Source of the DNA: Streptomyces sp. V2I9
GTDB lineage: Bacteria; Actinomycetota; Actinomycetes; Streptomycetales; Streptomycetaceae
NCBI RefSeq assembly: GCF_030817475.1
Contig: NZ_JAUSZJ010000002.1
Coordinates: 6,338,626-6,402,625, forward strand
Direction of reading: 5' to 3'
Length of the DNA: 64,000 nucleotides
Under the pieces are notes generated by a model that saw nothing but the letters and a program-made list of their open reading frames with translations, was not told where the DNA came from and made no database searches. Below, one piece after another: positions 61,224 to 64,000 of this stretch. Positions within the stretch are counted from its first letter, which is position 1. Each line of letters begins with the position of its first letter. Both the position numbers and the translations under genes were made by a program.

Positions 61224-62272
61224 CCCGGCTCATTCCGTCCCCGGTCGTCGTCGACATCCGACGCGGCGCCATGGACGATCTGGCGGGTCTCCTGGCCGAT
61301 CAGCGGATCTCCTCCTCGGGCAAGCTCGCCATCGCCATCAGCGACGGTTCCGGGCGCGCCCTGCGGGAAAGGCTCGCCCCGGTCCTGCCGGGCGCCGACT
61401 GGTACCCGGTGTCCGACGGCACGATCGACTCCGCGGTGAAGCTCGCCGACGGCATCAAGGGCAACCGGTACGACGCCGTGGTCGGTCTCGGCGGCGGCAA
61501 GATCATCGACGTGGCGAAGTACGCCGCGGCGCGGGTCGGGCTGCCCCTGGTCGCCGTCGCGACGAACCTCTCGCACGACGGACTGTGCTCGCCGGTCGCC
61601 ACGCTGGACAACGACAACGGGCGCGGCTCCTACGGGGTCCCCACCCCGATCGCCGTGGTCATCGACCTCGACGTGATCCGTGAGGCGCCCGCCCGGTACG
61701 TCCGCTCCGGCATCGGCGACGCGATCTCGAACATCTCCTGCGTCGCCGACTGGGAGCTGGCCCACGAGGTCAACGGCGAGGAGATCGACGGTCTGGCGGC
61801 CGCGATGGCCCGCCAGGCGGGCGAGGCCGTGCTGCGCCACCCCGGCGGCGTGGGCGACGACGCCTTCCTGAAGGTGCTGGCCGAGGGGCTCGTGCTGACC
61901 GGCATCTCGATGTCGGTCGCGGGCGACTCGCGTCCGGCGTCCGGCGCCTGCCACGAGATCAACCACGCCTTCGACCTGCTGTACCCCCAGCGCGCGGCGA
62001 GCCACGGTGAGCAGGTCGGCCTCGGCGCCTGCTTCGCCATGCACCTGCGCGGCGCCCGCCAGGAGGCCCTCCTGATGGCGTCGATACTGCGCCGCCACGG
62101 CCTGCCGGTGCTGCCGCAGGAGATCGGGTTCAGCGTCGACGAGTTCGTGGAGGCCGTCGCCTACGCGCCGCAGACGCGTCCGGGACGCTTCACGATCCTG
62201 GAACACCTCAACCTGTCCACCGACCAGATCAGGGACGCGTACGCCGACTATGCGACGACCATCAGTAGCTGA
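61211..62272 (+). CDS. Glycerol-1-phosphate dehydrogenase-like (AraM/EgsA) enzyme
   Basis: 353 residues, GTG start, overlapping the previous gene by 13 bases. NAD-binding GLGGGKIIDVAKY near 92-104, TNLSHDGLCSP near 119-129, and metal ligands Asp170 (RSGIGDAISN), His248 (SGACHEINHAFD) and His265 (ASHGEQVG). GxGDxxxxxxxxxDWELAH is a signature of the sn-glycerol-1-phosphate dehydrogenase/AraM branch, not the long-chain alcohol dehydrogenases. It should reduce dihydroxyacetone phosphate or a related ketose phosphate to a polyol phosphate. Archaea use such enzymes for G1P lipids; Gram-positive AraM supplies heptaprenylglyceryl phosphate. Confidence 0.87.
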   Translation: MPVLTRLIPSPVVVDIRRGAMDDLAGLLADQRISSSGKLAIAISDGSGRALRERLAPVLPGADWYPVSDGTIDSAVKLADGIKGNRYDAVVGLGGGKIIDVAKYAAARVGLPLVAVATNLSHDGLCSPVATLDNDNGRGSYGVPTPIAVVIDLDVIREAPARYVRSGIGDAISNISCVADWELAHEVNGEEIDGLAAAMARQAGEAVLRHPGGVGDDAFLKVLAEGLVLTGISMSVAGDSRPASGACHEINHAFDLLYPQRAASHGEQVGLGACFAMHLRGARQEALLMASILRRHGLPVLPQEIGFSVDEFVEAVAYAPQTRPGRFTILEHLNLSTDQIRDAYADYATTISS

Positions 62273-63029
62273 ACTCCGTCCGGTCGTGCACCCGCCGGGG
62301 GTGAAGGACCGGCGCAGCGGCGAGCACTGGGCCGGGCGCATGTACATGCGCGAGGTCTCGCTGCGGGTGGACCGCTACCTGGTCAACACCAGGGTCACCC
62401 CGAACCAGGTCACGTACGTGATGACGCTGGCCGGCGCCCTGGCGGCGCCGGCGCTGCTGGTGCCGGGCATCCCCGGCGCCGTGCTCGGTGTGCTGATGGT
62501 CCAGCTCTACCTGCTGTTCGACTGCGTGGACGGCGAGCTGGCCCGCTGGAAGAAGCAGTACTCGCTCAGCGGGGTCTACCTGGACCGGGTCGCCGCCTAC
62601 CTCTGCGACGCGGCGGTGCTGGTCGGTCTCGGCCTGCGCGCCGCCGACATCTGGGGCGAGGGCCGGATCGACTGGCTCTGGGCCTTCCTCGGGACCCTCG
62701 CCGCGCTCGGCGCGATCCTGATCAAGGCCGAGACGGACCTGGTGGGTGTGGCCCGGCACCAGGGCGGGCTGCCGCCGGTCAAGGAGGCCGCCTCCGAGCC
62801 GCGCTCCTCCGGGATGGCGCTGGCCCGCAGGGCCGCGGCGGCGCTCAAGTTCCACCGGCTGATCCTCGGCATCGAGGCGTCGCTGGTGATCCTCGTGGTG
62901 GCCGTCGTGGACGCGATCGGGGGGGACCTGTTCTACACCCGCCTCACCGTGGCCGTGATGGCCGGCATCGCGCTGCTGCAGACCCTGCTGCACCTGGTCT
63001 CCGTCCTGGCGTCCAGCAGGCTGAAGTGA
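62250..63029 (+). CDS. CDP-alcohol phosphotransferase-like protein with altered catalytic motif
   Basis: 259 residues, ATG overlapping the previous gene by 23 bases. Five or six transmembrane segments. The signature starts normally (Asp91-CV-Asp94-Gly-EL-Ala-Arg99, Gly108, Asp112), but the fourth Asp, the catalytic base, is Ala116 (GVYLDRVAAYLCD). So it may be inactive, use another base, or bind rather than transfer. An N-terminal basic, amphipathic stretch (HPPGVKDRRSGEHWAGRMYMREVS) precedes the first helix. It sits between the dehydrogenase-like enzyme and the glycosyltransferase; overlapping stops and starts imply coupled production. Confidence 0.85.
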   Translation: MRRPSVAELRPVVHPPGVKDRRSGEHWAGRMYMREVSLRVDRYLVNTRVTPNQVTYVMTLAGALAAPALLVPGIPGAVLGVLMVQLYLLFDCVDGELARWKKQYSLSGVYLDRVAAYLCDAAVLVGLGLRAADIWGEGRIDWLWAFLGTLAALGAILIKAETDLVGVARHQGGLPPVKEAASEPRSSGMALARRAAAALKFHRLILGIEASLVILVVAVVDAIGGDLFYTRLTVAVMAGIALLQTLLHLVSVLASSRLK

Positions 63030-63910
63030 CGCTGCCCATGAAACTGGGTGCGGTGATCATCACCATGGGCAACCGCCCGGACGAACTCCGCGCCCTCCTC
63101 GATTCGGTCGCCGCCCAGCACGGTGACCGGATCGAGGTCGTGGTGGTCGGCAACGGCGCCCCGGTCCCGGACGTGCCCGCGGGGGTACGCACCGTGGAGC
63201 TGCCCGAGAACCTGGGCATCCCCGGCGGCCGCAACGTCGGCATCGAGGCGTTCGGCCCCTGCGGGGCGGACGTGGACGCGCTGCTCTTCCTGGACGACGA
63301 CGGGCTGCTCCCGAACCGGGACACCGCCGAGCTGTGCCGGCAGGCGTTCGCGGCGGACCCGGAGCTCGGGATCGTCACCTTCCGCATCACCGACCCCGGC
63401 ACCGGGGCCACCCAGCGGCGGCACGTGCCCCGGCTGCGGGCCGCCGACCCGCTGCGCTCCTCGCGCGTCACGACCTTCCTGGGCGGCGCCAACGCCGTAC
63501 GGACACGGGTCATCGCCGAGGTGGGCCCGCTTCCCGCGGAATTCTTCTACGCCCACGAGGAGACGGACCTCGCCTGGCGGGCGCTGGACGCGGGCTGGAT
63601 GATCGACTACCGCGCGGACATGGTGCTGCACCACCCCACCACCGCCCCGTCCCGGCACGCGGTCTACCACCGCATGGTGGCCCGCAACCGGGTCTGGCTC
63701 GCCCGCCGCAATCTGCCCGGTCCGCTGATCCCCCTCTACCTGGGGGTCTGGCTGCTGCTGACCCTGGTCAGGCGCCCGTCGCCACCCGCGCTCAAGGCAT
63801 GGTTCGGCGGATTCCGGGAAGGCTGGTCGGCCCCCTGCGGACCTCGTCGCCCGATGAGGTGGCGTACGGTATGGCGGCTGACGAGGCTGGGCCGCCCTCC
63901 GGTCATCTGA
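63026..63910 (+). CDS. Family-2 glycosyltransferase
   Basis: 294 residues, GTG overlapping the preceding stop by 4 bases; ATG 63038 is an alternative. A GT-A fold: GAVIITMGNRPDELRALLDSVAAQ at the N-terminus, LPENLGIPGGRNVGIEAFG, the metal-binding LFLDDDG near residue 90 and EETDLAWRALDAGW in the acceptor region near 175. A C-terminal hydrophobic segment (PLIPLYLGVWLLLTLV) may anchor it to the membrane. It likely transfers a sugar to the lipid- or polyol-linked product of the operon. Confidence 0.9.
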   Translation: MTLPMKLGAVIITMGNRPDELRALLDSVAAQHGDRIEVVVVGNGAPVPDVPAGVRTVELPENLGIPGGRNVGIEAFGPCGADVDALLFLDDDGLLPNRDTAELCRQAFAADPELGIVTFRITDPGTGATQRRHVPRLRAADPLRSSRVTTFLGGANAVRTRVIAEVGPLPAEFFYAHEETDLAWRALDAGWMIDYRADMVLHHPTTAPSRHAVYHRMVARNRVWLARRNLPGPLIPLYLGVWLLLTLVRRPSPPALKAWFGGFREGWSAPCGPRRPMRWRTVWRLTRLGRPPVI

Positions 63911-63923
63911 GAGGCTTTCCTCT
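63909..63923 (+). other. Short hairpin at the glycosyltransferase stop
   Basis: AGAGG-CTTT-CCTCT (63910-63923) directly at the stop. Too weak to be a sure terminator. Confidence 0.35.
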
Positions 63924-63929
63924 GAGAGC

Positions 63930-64000
63930 ATGAGGCGTATTTTCTTTCCGGAACCTGTCCGCCTGAGCCGCGCTCCCGACCGACTGCGCGTGAAGACGAG
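63930..64000 (+). CDS. Possible start of a further gene, cut by the window end
   Basis: ATG 63930 opens a frame (MRRIFFPEPVRLSRAPDRLR) that stays open to the end of the window. Only 23 codons are visible, with a weak GAGAG site. It could be the next gene of the operon or chance; no family can be assigned. Confidence 0.3.
   Translation, partial: MRRIFFPEPVRLSRAPDRLRVKT

Overview
The window is very GC-rich, almost gap-free actinobacterial chromosome. A small two-domain laccase, a WhiB-like protein, an SsgA-like sporulation protein, an Mce-type operon tail, GTG/TTG starts and leaderless promoters together point to a Streptomyces. From memory the gene content resembles the S. coelicolor stretch around the small laccase (SCO6712), fadAB (SCO6731/6732) and idi (SCO6750); no alignment was run. 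I see no insertion sequence, prophage, CRISPR array, rRNA or tRNA.

Layout. 0-2.6 kb: end of an Mce-like operon (two Mce-associated proteins, a secreted lytic transglycosylase). 2.7-7 kb: polyphosphate kinase 2, then the two halves of a bacterial NHEJ ligase (LigC-type ligase and LigD-type polymerase) divergent from each other, and a membrane protein. 7-13 kb: a secreted redox locus, with a cupredoxin/OmpL47/DUF1080 protein translationally coupled to a ThuA-sorbosone dehydrogenase, divergent from the laccase. 13-18 kb: SNF2 helicase, VOC protein, WhiB-like protein, acyl-ACP desaturase. 18-23 kb: UvrA-like and ABC-F proteins (both families used in drug self-resistance) and an SsgA-like protein. 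23-28 kb: secreted beta-propeller, hydrolase, YciI, endonuclease V, a 47-residue membrane peptide and a saccharopine-dehydrogenase-like oxidoreductase. 28-34 kb: fatty-acid/acyl-CoA operon (CoA transferase, acyl-CoA dehydrogenase, thiolase, FadB) facing a MerR regulator across a terminator. 35-39 kb: a looser accessory stretch with a serine hydrolase, an isochorismatase-fold protein lacking the usual Cys, a decayed GreA-like pseudogene and a DUF2785 protein. 39-50 kb: MpaB-like oxygenase, M1 and M14 peptidases, BCCT transporter, amino-acid oxidase, ABC-F ATPase, Tex. 50-58 kb: SCO6745-like protein, two DJ-1/PfpI proteins, enoyl-CoA hydratase, HdeD-like protein, HATPase anti-sigma-like protein, idi, CDF exporter, galE.

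58.6-63.9 kb: the most interesting unit is a five-gene operon whose genes all overlap. It encodes two different CDP-alcohol phosphotransferases, a sugar/polyol-phosphate cytidylyltransferase-like protein, a glycerol-1-phosphate-dehydrogenase-like (AraM/EgsA) enzyme and a family-2 glycosyltransferase. This reads as a self-contained route: reduce a ketose phosphate to a polyol phosphate, activate it with CTP, transfer it, then glycosylate the product. The first gene seems to start at CTG, and the second phosphotransferase lacks the last Asp of the catalytic motif.

Other signals: tandem repeats that place stop codons in all three frames after two genes (ABC-F at 47.76 kb, galE at 57.4 kb); palindromic operators at the desaturase, the CoA transferase, the SCO6745-like gene and the 47-residue peptide; and a set of genes with a -10 box exactly 7 nt before the start codon.
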